Assembly (NCBI GenBank): GCA_946538475.1
Contig: CAMNGN010000002.1
Span: 1-37,417 of the forward strand
Direction: 5' to 3'
DNA: 37,417 nucleotides
Source: an uncultured Blautia sp.
GTDB taxonomy: Bacteria > Bacillota > Clostridia > Lachnospirales > Lachnospiraceae
Translations under genes and position numbers: made by a program
The notes under the pieces: generated by a model
Seen by the model: the letters and a program-made list of their open reading frames with translations, nothing else
Told to the model about the DNA's origin: nothing
The model's database searches: none
In this document: positions 14,096 to 25,752 of the stretch, one piece after another
How positions within the stretch are numbered: position 1 is the first letter of the stretch
Layout of the letters: every line of letters begins with the position of its first letter

Positions 14096-15340
14096 ATGAA
14101 GAAAATGCGCTATTGTCTGATAGCCGCAGCATCGGCTTTTACCCTTGCAGGCGCGATCTACGCGGCGTACACAAGCACTGTCAGCGTTGTCAACCATGTG
14201 GAGACAGGCGACGTGAATATAGGTATCAGCGAATATATGATCCGCGGAGGAAAAGAGACCGCATACGCGGAACCTGCGTCTGTGATGCCGGGAGATGTTA
14301 TCTCCAAGATCCCGAGGATCATATGCTATGCCGATCCATGCTGGGTAAGAGCCAGGATCACCCTTCAAAAAAGCGGTGAGGGAGAAGATTATCCGGCTAT
14401 CGGAGGAATTCCCGAAGGATGGAAAAAAGCAGGAGATTATTATTACTACAAAAAACCTTTGAAAAAAGGAGAATCCGTGGACATTTTCCGCACAGTTACC
14501 ATCCCTGCGGATTGGGGAGACGAGCATTTTGAGGAAAGCCTGTCTGTCACGATCAGGGCGGACGCCGTACAGTCAAAGAATTTCAAGCCGGAATTCAGTT
14601 CGATGTCCCCCTGGAAAAACCAGGAAATCGAACAATGTGTTCATGAGACGGACAATTCCGAGCCTCAGACGACCGAGCACATAATAAACACCGTGGAATA
14701 CAGCGGAGATGCCCACAAACTTGTGGCGGCACCCAATGACTTCTTTAAAAATATCGGACGTCTGATGCCCGGTGATTCGACAGGCGATTCTGTCGAGATC
14801 AGGAACACTACAGACAGAGAGGCCGAGCTCTTTTTCTTTGCCGGATACGAAAACCAGACCGACACACAGATCGAGCTCCTGAAAGCCCTGGACATGCAGA
14901 TCAGTCTGAACGGGAGAGAGATCTACAAAGGTAAGCTGACCCAGGAAGGCATGGAAAAAGGCGTTTCGCTGGGCAAATATGCTCCCGGCGCAGGCGGGAA
15001 GATGGATTTTACCATCACCATGCCGGAGAATCTGGGAAATGATTACGCAAGACGAAATGCAGACGTCAAATGGATCTTTGCCGTGGCAGAGGAAGAGTTA
15101 TCACCTACACCTGCAAAGACGGCCGTTCCCTCGGGCGGAACATCCGGCGGAGAAAGCGGTGTGACTTCATATTCAGGCCCTGCAGGAGGAAAGGTGGCTC
15201 CCGAGGGTTCCACTGTCTCAGCCCCGATCAAGACGGGCGACGACACGCCTGTACGTACTCTGGCTGTGCTGCTGTTGTTCTCGGCGTCACTGATTTTGAT
15301 ACTGTTTTTTGCAAAGAGGAGGATGGATCATGAAAAATAG
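14096..15340 (+). CDS. TasA-like protein, paralogue 3, with wall-sorting tail
   Basis: A 414-residue exported protein with two domains. The N-terminal domain (about 1-165) has a SipW-type leader (AGAIYAAYTSTVSVVNHV, then TGDVNIGISEY) and the same GW...YYYY...GE...LF/IF pattern as its neighbours. A second beta-rich domain (about 190-345) contains RLMPGDSTGDSVEIRNTT and ends DVKWIFAVAEEE. A Ser/Gly/Pro linker follows, then PIKTGD (377-382), a hydrophobic segment and AKRRMDHEK: a sortase-type signal with the same TGD ending as the 1442-residue protein. The ribosome site GGGGAGGTGAT is near-perfect. It is probably the subunit that fixes the fibre to peptidoglycan. Its stop overlaps the next start by 11 bp. 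Confidence 0.8.
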   Translation: MKKMRYCLIAAASAFTLAGAIYAAYTSTVSVVNHVETGDVNIGISEYMIRGGKETAYAEPASVMPGDVISKIPRIICYADPCWVRARITLQKSGEGEDYPAIGGIPEGWKKAGDYYYYKKPLKKGESVDIFRTVTIPADWGDEHFEESLSVTIRADAVQSKNFKPEFSSMSPWKNQEIEQCVHETDNSEPQTTEHIINTVEYSGDAHKLVAAPNDFFKNIGRLMPGDSTGDSVEIRNTTDREAELFFFAGYENQTDTQIELLKALDMQISLNGREIYKGKLTQEGMEKGVSLGKYAPGAGGKMDFTITMPENLGNDYARRNADVKWIFAVAEEELSPTPAKTAVPSGGTSGGESGVTSYSGPAGGKVAPEGSTVSAPIKTGDDTPVRTLAVLLLFSASLILILFFAKRRMDHEK

Positions 15341-18300
15341 AATATGCAGCATCATTCTTGCCTCCTGTCTGATCGCGGGGATGCTCTCGCAGACTGTGTG
15401 CGGCGCCGGCCTTTCTCTGAATTTGCTTTCCGCTGTATTGTCCTCGATCGAAGAAAATGAGGACAGTCTTTTCGATGAGATATTGGAGGAGCCTGCAGAA
15501 GAAGTTCTCCCTGATGTAAACGTTCCGGTCATAGAAGAAGAGAGCAGCAATATTGAAGAGCCGGATTTCGGTCAGATCCCTTCGGATGCAGGACTCATTC
15601 TTCCGGATGCAGGACTTCTTCTGCCGGATGAAGGAGAAGTCCCTCCGGAAGAAGAAATACAGGAAGAAGTTATGCCGGGGGAAGATTTTTTGGACGTCCC
15701 GCCTGAAGATGCTTTAAGCGGAGATGAACCGATCGAATCCTTTGCAGAAGAATTTCCCGGTGCCATTGAAGAAGAACTTGCAGAGGAATTGCCTCCGACG
15801 GAAGATGCAGAAGAAGAGAATATCGTCGAAGATTCCGTCATTGAACCTGACAAGATCGAAGTAGATGATGATGCCGATGCTGATAAAGAAGGCCGTTACG
15901 TGTTTGACGGCTATCTGGAAGACGGGATCCCCAACTATGTCTGGGAAGGTGAAGGAAGGCCATCGGTGCTCGGGGACGAGATCATCCTGCCTAAGGAGAA
16001 TTTCCCGGAACTGTCAACGCCAGAAGAGGATACCCCGGATCTTTCAACTTTAGAAGAGGATATCCCGAAACTGACGACGCTCAAGGAGGATATCTTTGAA
16101 ACGGTGATACCGCAAATGAGAATGCAGAACATTTGGCTCACAGGTATCTCTCCGACGTCGGAGGGCGGCAATTATCTCGCGGATCCGGTCAAAAGAAAGA
16201 TATATCACAGCAACAAATCATTTTCAGAAAAAGCAGAAAGTGAAATGAAGGATGGTCTCCATACGATCGGCCCCGGCATGGTCAGAGCGTATAAAGGAGG
16301 AAAATACTTTATCGACGGTGGCTTTGCCCTGGACGGCAAAAAATATTATGCTGACGAAAGCGGGCTGCTGATAGGAGGATGGCTGAAAACTGTCGGGGAT
16401 TCATCTGTAGAAGACCCAAACTCGGTGGCCAACGATAAAAAGTTTTCCTTTCGCTATTTTGACAGAGAGTCCTATGTGATGCAGACAGGCCGAATAAATG
16501 TCGATGGACTGTGGCATTACTTTAGCAGCGACGGAAAACTGCTCAAAGACTCGGCAGTGACACTTGAAGGGAATTATTACTATTCGGATCATTATGGTAT
16601 CTGCGAGCAGGTAAAACTTCGCTACGGAAATACATTAATATCCGAAGAAAACCAGAATAATGACACATATAAAGCGAATAAAAGTGTCAATGCGGTGGAT
16701 ATCAATACATTTACGGGGCAAAAAGGCGAATACAGTTTCAGACCAAGGTGGTATCCGGGTGTATCTTCACTGGAATTATTCGGATTTCCCGAAATGATAG
16801 AGGATCTGTACGGGTGGTACTGTCCGCTTTCGGACAATTCGCTTCAGGGCAGTATCGGCTGTATATATCGCAAGGTCGGCAGATATAAAGGCAGGGAGAT
16901 GGATCTGAAGGTGATCGTGACCGGATATGATCTTTTTTCACTCTGCGGAGATACAGAAATAGGATATTTTTATGTCTATAAAAAGAATATAGGCCTGAAC
17001 ACGGTAAACACCAAAAATCTTACCGCCGATCTGATCTTCCTGGATCACGAAACAGGCCGGGAAGTATCGGTGAAAGGATATGCAACGTTCACGGATATTG
17101 ATATCGGCCAGACTGTTTCCGTATTGAGTCCCGTAGACGAAATATTTGTGGACAAGGACTGTGTTCTCTACAAAGATCCCGCAAGCAACACGTTTACATC
17201 ACCGTTTATTGCTAAAAGAATCGGAAGCGTCGTGAACGATAACGACCGTGAATACTGGGTGCAGGTAAACTTTACCGGAAGTCGTCTGAGTATTCGGATA
17301 GGGAGTGCCTACGAACAGTATGTCTTTGCGGAGAGCGGTCTTGACATCGCAGGAGAAAGCCGGAATATATGGCGGGATAATTACACGGGGGACCCTCACA
17401 GCTATTCCCTTTTCGATTCTACAGGGGCTCTGCTGCGTGGCTGGCAGGGAATCTATTACAAGAAACTGGGCCGTGTATCTATTCCTCCGGTCGCCAAGAC
17501 CGTCTCTGACGAGGACGAGATCGATGTAACAAAAAATCGTCTTCGCGACGATGAGCTTCGCTACAATTATACTTTGAGCCACAATGTCCCGGGAGAGAAC
17601 GAAGAATTCTTCTATGATTCTTACATGGTCAGTGATGATTTTGAGGAAGGCCTTGTCATTGATAAGGACGGAATTTTCGTCACCACCGACAATGAGGACG
17701 ATGTGACCGGCCTATTTGACATAAGCGTCGTAGACCGGAGAGTAGAATTCAGGGCTCATCCCGACATATTGAAAGACGCTTCTTTCTATGACAACAATTA
17801 CAACTACCACATACCGGTAGTGATAAGGGAGGTGGAAGGCCTTAAGAACAAAGACAAGAATGACTATATTATATATAATGAATGTTCGGCAGAATTCAGC
17901 CGGCTCGGTTCTTCCGAAAGCACCCGGAGCAATATGACCGAGACACGTATCCGCATTCCGGTTTCCTTTGGTTCTATTACGATCACCAAAAGAATAAAGG
18001 AGGCGGACATCGTGTGGGCTCATGGAAATCCTGCTTTTTTGTTCCGCGCGGAGGGCGAGGATGAAAAGGGTAAATTCCACAGATACGAAGAGTTTCTCTG
18101 CTTCCGCAAAGGCGGCTATTCGTTGACGGGAGACGGTTTTGCCGAAATTTCGGTTACGATCGCTCATGTCCCCTGCGGAACGTATCGTGTCACGGAGCTT
18201 CCCGTCATGGATTACTATCTGACAGGAGCCGAAGCGGCGACCGGAAACATGCTGATCACAACCGTCGGCGAACCGGGAAAAGGCAAGGATCCCTCACTTA

Positions 18301-18434
18301 CCGCTTATGGAACAGGTACACTTTCGAGGGAAGAACCCGACGCCGGAATCATATTCTACGATACCAAAGGCAATTACAGCGGATATCGCCACACCGACGT
18401 TGTGTGCAATTCGCTGCCTCTTACACTTGATTGA
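15330..18434 (+). CDS. Large exported protein with YG-type repeats and a prealbumin-like domain
   Basis: A 1034-residue protein with an ordinary signal peptide (1-25, ending QTVCGA). A long acidic, Pro/Glu-rich region (about 30-260) follows and includes three 10-residue repeats. Residues about 320-425 carry aromatic/Gly repeats of the choline/glucan-binding type (GKKYYADESGLLIGGW; DGLWHYFSSDGKLL; GNYYYSDHYGIC). A large unrecognised middle region comes next. Residues about 880-1010 look like a Cna-B/SpaA-type prealbumin domain (SITITKRI...FLFRAEGED...HVPCGTYRVTELP). No sorting signal or C-terminal helix is present, so attachment may be through the repeats or through partner proteins. The ATG at 15330 has GAGGAGG seven bases upstream and is preferred to the upstream TTG at 15309. 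It is the last gene of the sipW operon. The adhesin or tip role is inferred. Confidence 0.72.
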   Translation: MKNRICSIILASCLIAGMLSQTVCGAGLSLNLLSAVLSSIEENEDSLFDEILEEPAEEVLPDVNVPVIEEESSNIEEPDFGQIPSDAGLILPDAGLLLPDEGEVPPEEEIQEEVMPGEDFLDVPPEDALSGDEPIESFAEEFPGAIEEELAEELPPTEDAEEENIVEDSVIEPDKIEVDDDADADKEGRYVFDGYLEDGIPNYVWEGEGRPSVLGDEIILPKENFPELSTPEEDTPDLSTLEEDIPKLTTLKEDIFETVIPQMRMQNIWLTGISPTSEGGNYLADPVKRKIYHSNKSFSEKAESEMKDGLHTIGPGMVRAYKGGKYFIDGGFALDGKKYYADESGLLIGGWLKTVGDSSVEDPNSVANDKKFSFRYFDRESYVMQTGRINVDGLWHYFSSDGKLLKDSAVTLEGNYYYSDHYGICEQVKLRYGNTLISEENQNNDTYKANKSVNAVDINTFTGQKGEYSFRPRWYPGVSSLELFGFPEMIEDLYGWYCPLSDNSLQGSIGCIYRKVGRYKGREMDLKVIVTGYDLFSLCGDTEIGYFYVYKKNIGLNTVNTKNLTADLIFLDHETGREVSVKGYATFTDIDIGQTVSVLSPVDEIFVDKDCVLYKDPASNTFTSPFIAKRIGSVVNDNDREYWVQVNFTGSRLSIRIGSAYEQYVFAESGLDIAGESRNIWRDNYTGDPHSYSLFDSTGALLRGWQGIYYKKLGRVSIPPVAKTVSDEDEIDVTKNRLRDDELRYNYTLSHNVPGENEEFFYDSYMVSDDFEEGLVIDKDGIFVTTDNEDDVTGLFDISVVDRRVEFRAHPDILKDASFYDNNYNYHIPVVIREVEGLKNKDKNDYIIYNECSAEFSRLGSSESTRSNMTETRIRIPVSFGSITITKRIKEADIVWAHGNPAFLFRAEGEDEKGKFHRYEEFLCFRKGGYSLTGDGFAEISVTIAHVPCGTYRVTELPVMDYYLTGAEAATGNMLITTVGEPGKGKDPSLTAYGTGTLSREEPDAGIIFYDTKGNYSGYRHTDVVCNSLPLTLD
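16005..16094 (+). repeat. Three 30-bp in-gene tandem repeats
   Basis: Units at 16005-16034, 16035-16064 and 16065-16094 encode P-x-L-[ST]-T-x-[EK]-E-D-[TI] in the acidic stalk of the large exported protein. The units differ at several bases, so the duplication is not recent. Confidence 0.8.
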
Positions 18435-18460
18435 CGCGCTGTATTACTTGAATACTGACA

Positions 18461-18489
18461 TTGACACCAAAAGCCAAATTGGATATAGT
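18461..18489 (+). promoter_or_regulatory. Sigma-A-type promoter for the miaB-mutS-mutL operon
   Basis: TTGACA at 18461-18466, a 17-bp spacer and TATAGT at 18484-18489. It lies in the 108-bp gap after the surface-protein locus and separates the two transcripts. I see no intrinsic terminator between 18434 and this promoter, so read-through from the sipW operon is possible. Confidence 0.78.
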
Positions 18490-18542
18490 ATATAAGATTA
18501 CAGTGCCGATAGTACACTCTATGCAATGAGTGGAAGATCATT

Positions 18543-20009
18543 ATGCCAAGAAAGAGGTTTTATCGCTTGGAGACGAACAAAAGAGACGGGGCAGCAAAGA
18601 TCCCCGCAGCGAACGAAAGAGAGACAGAACTGCAACTGAAATATATAGAAGACTGTGCTTCACTTATCAGGCAGAAATACCCTGAAGGGATGACCTGCTT
18701 TATACAGAACGAAGGATGCCAGATGAACAATCTGCAGACCGAGACCGTCGCGGGAATGATCCGCGATATGGGCTGCATTCCGGCAGACAGCGAAGAGAAT
18801 GCGGATGTGGTGATCTTTAACACCTGCACCGTGCGTGAGAATGCCAATCAGAAGATCTACGGGAGGCTCGGACGGCTGAAAAGCGTCAAGAGATCCCATC
18901 CGGATATGAAGATCGTTCTGTTCGGCTGCATGATGCAGGAAGAACACGTGGTTAATAAGATCCGTCAGAGCTACCGCTTTGTAGATCTGGTGTTCGGGAC
19001 CCACAATATGCACAAATTCCCCGAACTGTTCTTTCATTCCCTTCAGTCGGACAGTCAGATCATCGACATATGGACCGACTCGGATCAGATCATCGAAGGA
19101 CTGCCCGTAGAACGCAAATATTCCTTCAAGACAGGCGTGAATATCATGTTTGGCTGCAACAATTTCTGCAGCTACTGCATCGTCCCTTACGTCAGGGGCC
19201 GCGAGAAAAGCCGCGAGCCGCAGGCTATCCTGCGAGAGATCGAAGACCTTGCCGCGCATGGTGTGACCGAGGTCATGCTCCTGGGACAGAATGTCAATTC
19301 CTACGGTAAAACCCTGGAAACCCCTGTGACATTCGCATCCCTGCTCCGCGAAGTCGAAAAGATCGATGGTATAAAAAGAATACGGTTTATGACCTCGCAC
19401 CCCAAGGACCTTTCGGACGAGCTGATCGAAGTGATGAGCCAAAGCAGCAAAATCTGTCATCACCTGCATCTGCCGATGCAGTCGGGAAGCAGCCGGATCC
19501 TCAAACTGATGAACCGGCATTACGACAAAGAAAAATATCTTAACCTGGTATCAAAGATCCGTGCGGCGGTTCCGGATATATCACTGACCACGGATATCAT
19601 TGTCGGCTTTCCCGGTGAGACGGAGGAGGATTTTGCCGAGACGCTCGAAGTGGTGGAGAAGAGCAATTTTGACACCGCGTTCACGTTTATCTATTCCAAA
19701 CGGACCGGCACCCCCGCGGCAAGAATGGAGGACCAGGTTCCCGAAGATGTGGTGAAGGAAAGGTTCGGCCGCCTTCTCAGCCTTGTGCAGGAGAAGGGGC
19801 GGGAGAATTCCGCACGGTTTACAGGCACCGTGCAGGAAGTCCTGGTGGAAGAGGAGAACCGGGAACAGGGACTGCTGACCGGACGTACGGAGTACAATCT
19901 GCTGGTACATTTTCCGGGAGACAAGTCTCTCATCGGTTCCTATGTAAAAGTCAGGATGGATGAATGCAAAGGCTTCTATTATTTCGGAAGTATTCTCGAG
20001 GAGAACTAA
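18543..20009 (+). CDS. miaB: tRNA-2-methylthio-N6-dimethylallyladenosine synthase
   Basis: A radical-SAM methylthiotransferase that adds the 2-methylthio group to i6A37 of tRNAs reading UNN codons. It acts after MiaA, encoded in the same operon. The auxiliary-cluster cysteines of the N-terminal domain are Cys59 (NEGCQMN), Cys95 (NTCTVRENA) and Cys129 (FGCMMQE). The radical-SAM cysteines are Cys205, Cys209 and Cys212 (CNNFCSYC). A TRAM domain forms the C-terminus. At 488 residues it is longer than E. coli MiaB because of a roughly 45-residue charged N-terminal extension, as in other Firmicutes. The ribosome site is weak (GTGGAAG). Confidence 0.95.
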   Translation: MPRKRFYRLETNKRDGAAKIPAANERETELQLKYIEDCASLIRQKYPEGMTCFIQNEGCQMNNLQTETVAGMIRDMGCIPADSEENADVVIFNTCTVRENANQKIYGRLGRLKSVKRSHPDMKIVLFGCMMQEEHVVNKIRQSYRFVDLVFGTHNMHKFPELFFHSLQSDSQIIDIWTDSDQIIEGLPVERKYSFKTGVNIMFGCNNFCSYCIVPYVRGREKSREPQAILREIEDLAAHGVTEVMLLGQNVNSYGKTLETPVTFASLLREVEKIDGIKRIRFMTSHPKDLSDELIEVMSQSSKICHHLHLPMQSGSSRILKLMNRHYDKEKYLNLVSKIRAAVPDISLTTDIIVGFPGETEEDFAETLEVVEKSNFDTAFTFIYSKRTGTPAARMEDQVPEDVVKERFGRLLSLVQEKGRENSARFTGTVQEVLVEEENREQGLLTGRTEYNLLVHFPGDKSLIGSYVKVRMDECKGFYYFGSILEEN

Positions 20010-20012
20010 AGA

Positions 20013-22646
<2,634 letters not shown>

Positions 22647-22651
22647 AGTAA

Positions 22652-24739
22652 ATGAACGATATACAGGTATTAGATAAAAATACGATAGACAAGATCGCTG
22701 CGGGGGAGGTCGTCGAACGTCCTTCCTCTGTGGTAAAAGAACTGGTAGAGAACGCGATAGACGCAGGAGCCACTGCCGTGACGGTGGAGATAACGGATGG
22801 CGGAAGAAAGCTCATCCGCATTACCGACAACGGCGCAGGCATTGATGCCGGACAGGTGCCTGCGGCTTTTCTGCGCCATGCGACCAGCAAAATACGTAAG
22901 GTGGAGGATCTGGAACACATCGCGTCGCTCGGATTCAGAGGGGAGGCTCTTTCGAGCATTGCGGCTGTGTCACAGGTCGAACTGATCACAAAGACGACCA
23001 CCGCCATGGCGGGTACCCGGTACCTGATCAGCGGGGGAGTCGAGGAGCGGATTGAAGAGACCGGCGCACCCGACGGAACGACATTCCTAGTGCGGAATCT
23101 CTTTTACAATACTCCGGCAAGAGCAAAATTTTTAAAATCGGATACAACGGAAGCCGGGTACATCAGCACGCTCATGGAGCAGCTTGCGATGTCACACCCG
23201 GAAATTTCATTTAAATATATACAGAACAGGCAGGTTCGCCTGCATACATCGGGCAATTACAGCCCAAAAGAAGTGATCTACAGCATCTATGGACGCAATA
23301 TAGCCGGATCGCTCATCGAGGTTTCCTGCAGCACCGACTTTATGGAGATCAAAGGCTTTGTGGGAAAGCCGGAAATTGCCAGGGGGAACCGTTCTTTCGA
23401 GAATTATTACATCAACGGAAGATTTGTCCGCGATAAGATCATCGCCAAGGCGATCGAGGACGGCTATAAAGGTTTTCTGATGCAGCACAAATTTCCGTTT
23501 GTCTCATTGAACATCGAGATGAAGGGAAACGAGCTTGATGTCAACGTGCATCCGTCCAAGATGGAGGTACGTTTTGCCAGAGGCCCCGAGGTGTACGAAG
23601 CGATATGCCGGATGGTGCAGGACGCGCTCTCGGGCAGAAGCCTTATCCCTACGGTACAGGCAGGGAAGGACGAACGCATACCTGCACAGACACTGAGGGA
23701 AAAGCCGGCGGCAGTGCCGGAGCCTTTTGAAGTCAGGCGGCTGAAGGAATCGAGGCCGCAGAGCTTTGCGCAGGATAGAGCGCAGAGGCCGGCGTTGGGA
23801 GATATCTCCGAGAAAGAAATGTTGAAAGGCCCGGGGGCACTCACAGGTGCAGAAGAGCGTTTGTTTACAGGTACTTTGAATTCCTCCTCTCCCGAAAGTA
23901 CTACAGGAGGTTCTGCAATCAGGCAAGATTCTTCGGCTGTAATGCGAAATACATTCGCAGACAGTGCCGAAACATCCAGAAAGATGAAACCTTCTCAGGA
24001 TGAGACAACATTTGTTCCGAATGGAACAAAATCAGTGCAGGATGAAACGAACTCTTTACCGGATGAGCAGAAATCCGCACCGGAAGCAGTAACTTCTCCA
24101 CAGAGAGAAGCGAAGCCCGAGCAGCTCACCCTCTTCTCCGAATCTTTCCTGAAGCCGGAGTCCCGCAGCCGAATCCGCGTGATCGGCCAGCTTTTTGAGA
24201 CCTACTGGCTCACGGAGTACGACAACAGCTTCTTCATCATCGACCAGCACGCCGCGCACGAAAAGGTGTACTATGAACGTTTTCTCAAAAAATTCCGTGA
24301 GCGGACGATAGAATCGCAGAATCTCTGCCCGCCAATGATCGTCACCCTTTCCATGGAGGAAGAGCAGGTGCTGCTCGCCAATCAGGAAAGATTTCTCGAG
24401 GCAGGTTTTGAGGTCGAGCCTTTCGGCGGAAGAGAATATGCGGTCCGTACGGTTCCGACCGAGCTTTACCGCATGACGGAACAGGAACTCTTTAAAGAGA
24501 TGCTCGACAGCCTCTCGGACCTCTCCGGAAATATCGAAGAGATCTTCAGTTCACGCCTGGCGACGATGGCCTGCAAGGCGGCAGTCAAAGGTAATAACCG
24601 GCTGTCTGTCTCCGAGGCCGAAGCGCTCATCGACGAGATGATGAAACTCGATAATCCTTACCATTGTCCGCACGGCCGTCCAACGGTCATCGAGATGACA
24701 AAACAGGAGCTGGAACATAAATTCAAACGTATCGTATGA
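22652..24739 (+). CDS. mutL: DNA mismatch repair endonuclease MutL
   Basis: A GHKL ATPase that links mismatch recognition by MutS to strand incision. The N-terminal ATPase motifs are ELVENAIDAGA (Glu33, Asn34), DNGAGI and LGFRGEALSSIA. A low-complexity linker covers about 340-495. The C-terminal domain has the metal-dependent nicking motif DQHAAHEKVYYE (531-542) and the zinc-site CPHGRP (672-677). This is therefore the endonuclease-competent type of MutL found where MutH is absent. The 695 residues are typical, and the linker contains loosely repeated QDET/PDEQ segments. It starts five bases after mutS. Confidence 0.97.
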   Translation: MNDIQVLDKNTIDKIAAGEVVERPSSVVKELVENAIDAGATAVTVEITDGGRKLIRITDNGAGIDAGQVPAAFLRHATSKIRKVEDLEHIASLGFRGEALSSIAAVSQVELITKTTTAMAGTRYLISGGVEERIEETGAPDGTTFLVRNLFYNTPARAKFLKSDTTEAGYISTLMEQLAMSHPEISFKYIQNRQVRLHTSGNYSPKEVIYSIYGRNIAGSLIEVSCSTDFMEIKGFVGKPEIARGNRSFENYYINGRFVRDKIIAKAIEDGYKGFLMQHKFPFVSLNIEMKGNELDVNVHPSKMEVRFARGPEVYEAICRMVQDALSGRSLIPTVQAGKDERIPAQTLREKPAAVPEPFEVRRLKESRPQSFAQDRAQRPALGDISEKEMLKGPGALTGAEERLFTGTLNSSSPESTTGGSAIRQDSSAVMRNTFADSAETSRKMKPSQDETTFVPNGTKSVQDETNSLPDEQKSAPEAVTSPQREAKPEQLTLFSESFLKPESRSRIRVIGQLFETYWLTEYDNSFFIIDQHAAHEKVYYERFLKKFRERTIESQNLCPPMIVTLSMEEEQVLLANQERFLEAGFEVEPFGGREYAVRTVPTELYRMTEQELFKEMLDSLSDLSGNIEEIFSSRLATMACKAAVKGNNRLSVSEAEALIDEMMKLDNPYHCPHGRPTVIEMTKQELEHKFKRIV

Positions 24740-24772
24740 CACGTGCAGAATGATAATAAAAGCGAGGACATT

Positions 24773-25741
24773 ATGATTTCTGGATCACAAACGGAAAAGG
24801 ACCCTCTGATCGTGATCGCAGGGCCCACTGCCTCGGGCAAATCGGCTCTGGGTGTCGCTCTTGCCAAAAAGGTGGGAGGCGAGATCGTTTCGGCCGACTC
24901 GATGCAGGTCTATCGTCACATGGATATCGGCTCCGCAAAGGTGACCGAGGAAGAGATGGACGGAGTACCGCACCACCTCATCGATATACTGGATCCCACG
25001 GAGGACTTCAATATCCTGCTTTTCCAGAAGTATGCGCTTGCCGCGATCGAAGAGATCAGATCCCGCGGCCACATTCCGATACTGGTCGGAGGAACCGGGT
25101 TTTATATTCAGGCGGTCACCCGAAAGATCGATTTTACCAAAGCAGAAGAGGACTCGCATATCCGGGAGCGTCTGGAGAAGATCGCGGAAGAGCAGGGAAA
25201 CATCGTTCTGCACGAAATGCTGAAGAAAGTCGATCCCGCAAGTGCGGAGAGCATACATCCGAACAATGTGAAAAGGGTGATCAGAGCGCTGGAATTCTAC
25301 GAGCAGAATCAGTCGCCTATCTCGGCACATAATGCAGAGGAGAAGGAGAAAGAGACGCCGTTTAATCTGGCTTATTTTGTGCTGAATCTTCCCCGTGAAG
25401 AGCTCTACCGGCGGATCGACCTGCGCGTCGACAAGATGCTGGATGAAGGGCTCGTCTCCGAAGTGGAAGCACTAAGAGAAATGGGATGCCGGCGCGGCAT
25501 GACTTCGATGCAGGGCCTCGGATATAAAGAAATCCTCGACTATCTTTGCGGAGATCTTGATTATGACGAGGCTGTGCGCGTGCTGAAGCGCGATACGCGG
25601 CATTTTGCCAAGAGGCAGCTGACCTGGTTCAGAAGAGAGCCCGGGACGATATGGATAGACAAAGAACAGTTTGATTACAACGATGAACGGATCCTTGCTT
25701 TCCTTCTGCAGACCCTGAAGGAGAAAGGAATACCAGATTGA
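24773..25741 (+). CDS. miaA: tRNA dimethylallyltransferase
   Basis: Transfers the dimethylallyl group from DMAPP to N6 of A37 in tRNAs, making the substrate of MiaB. The P-loop GPTASGKS is at 17-24, followed by SADSMQVYRHMDIGSAK, the DILDPTEDFN stretch and the LVGGTGFYIQAV motif, all diagnostic. I place the start at the ATG at 24773 (322 residues). GAGGA lies four bases upstream and the product begins like other MiaA proteins. An in-frame GTG at 24743 has no ribosome site. It lies 33 bp after mutL. Confidence 0.95.
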   Translation: MISGSQTEKDPLIVIAGPTASGKSALGVALAKKVGGEIVSADSMQVYRHMDIGSAKVTEEEMDGVPHHLIDILDPTEDFNILLFQKYALAAIEEIRSRGHIPILVGGTGFYIQAVTRKIDFTKAEEDSHIRERLEKIAEEQGNIVLHEMLKKVDPASAESIHPNNVKRVIRALEFYEQNQSPISAHNAEEKEKETPFNLAYFVLNLPREELYRRIDLRVDKMLDEGLVSEVEALREMGCRRGMTSMQGLGYKEILDYLCGDLDYDEAVRVLKRDTRHFAKRQLTWFRREPGTIWIDKEQFDYNDERILAFLLQTLKEKGIPD

Positions 25742-25752
25742 CAGGTGAATAA

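Noticed and set aside
24743..24772. GTG start for miaA
   Set aside because: No ribosome site; the ATG at 24773 has GAGGA and gives the usual MiaA N-terminus.
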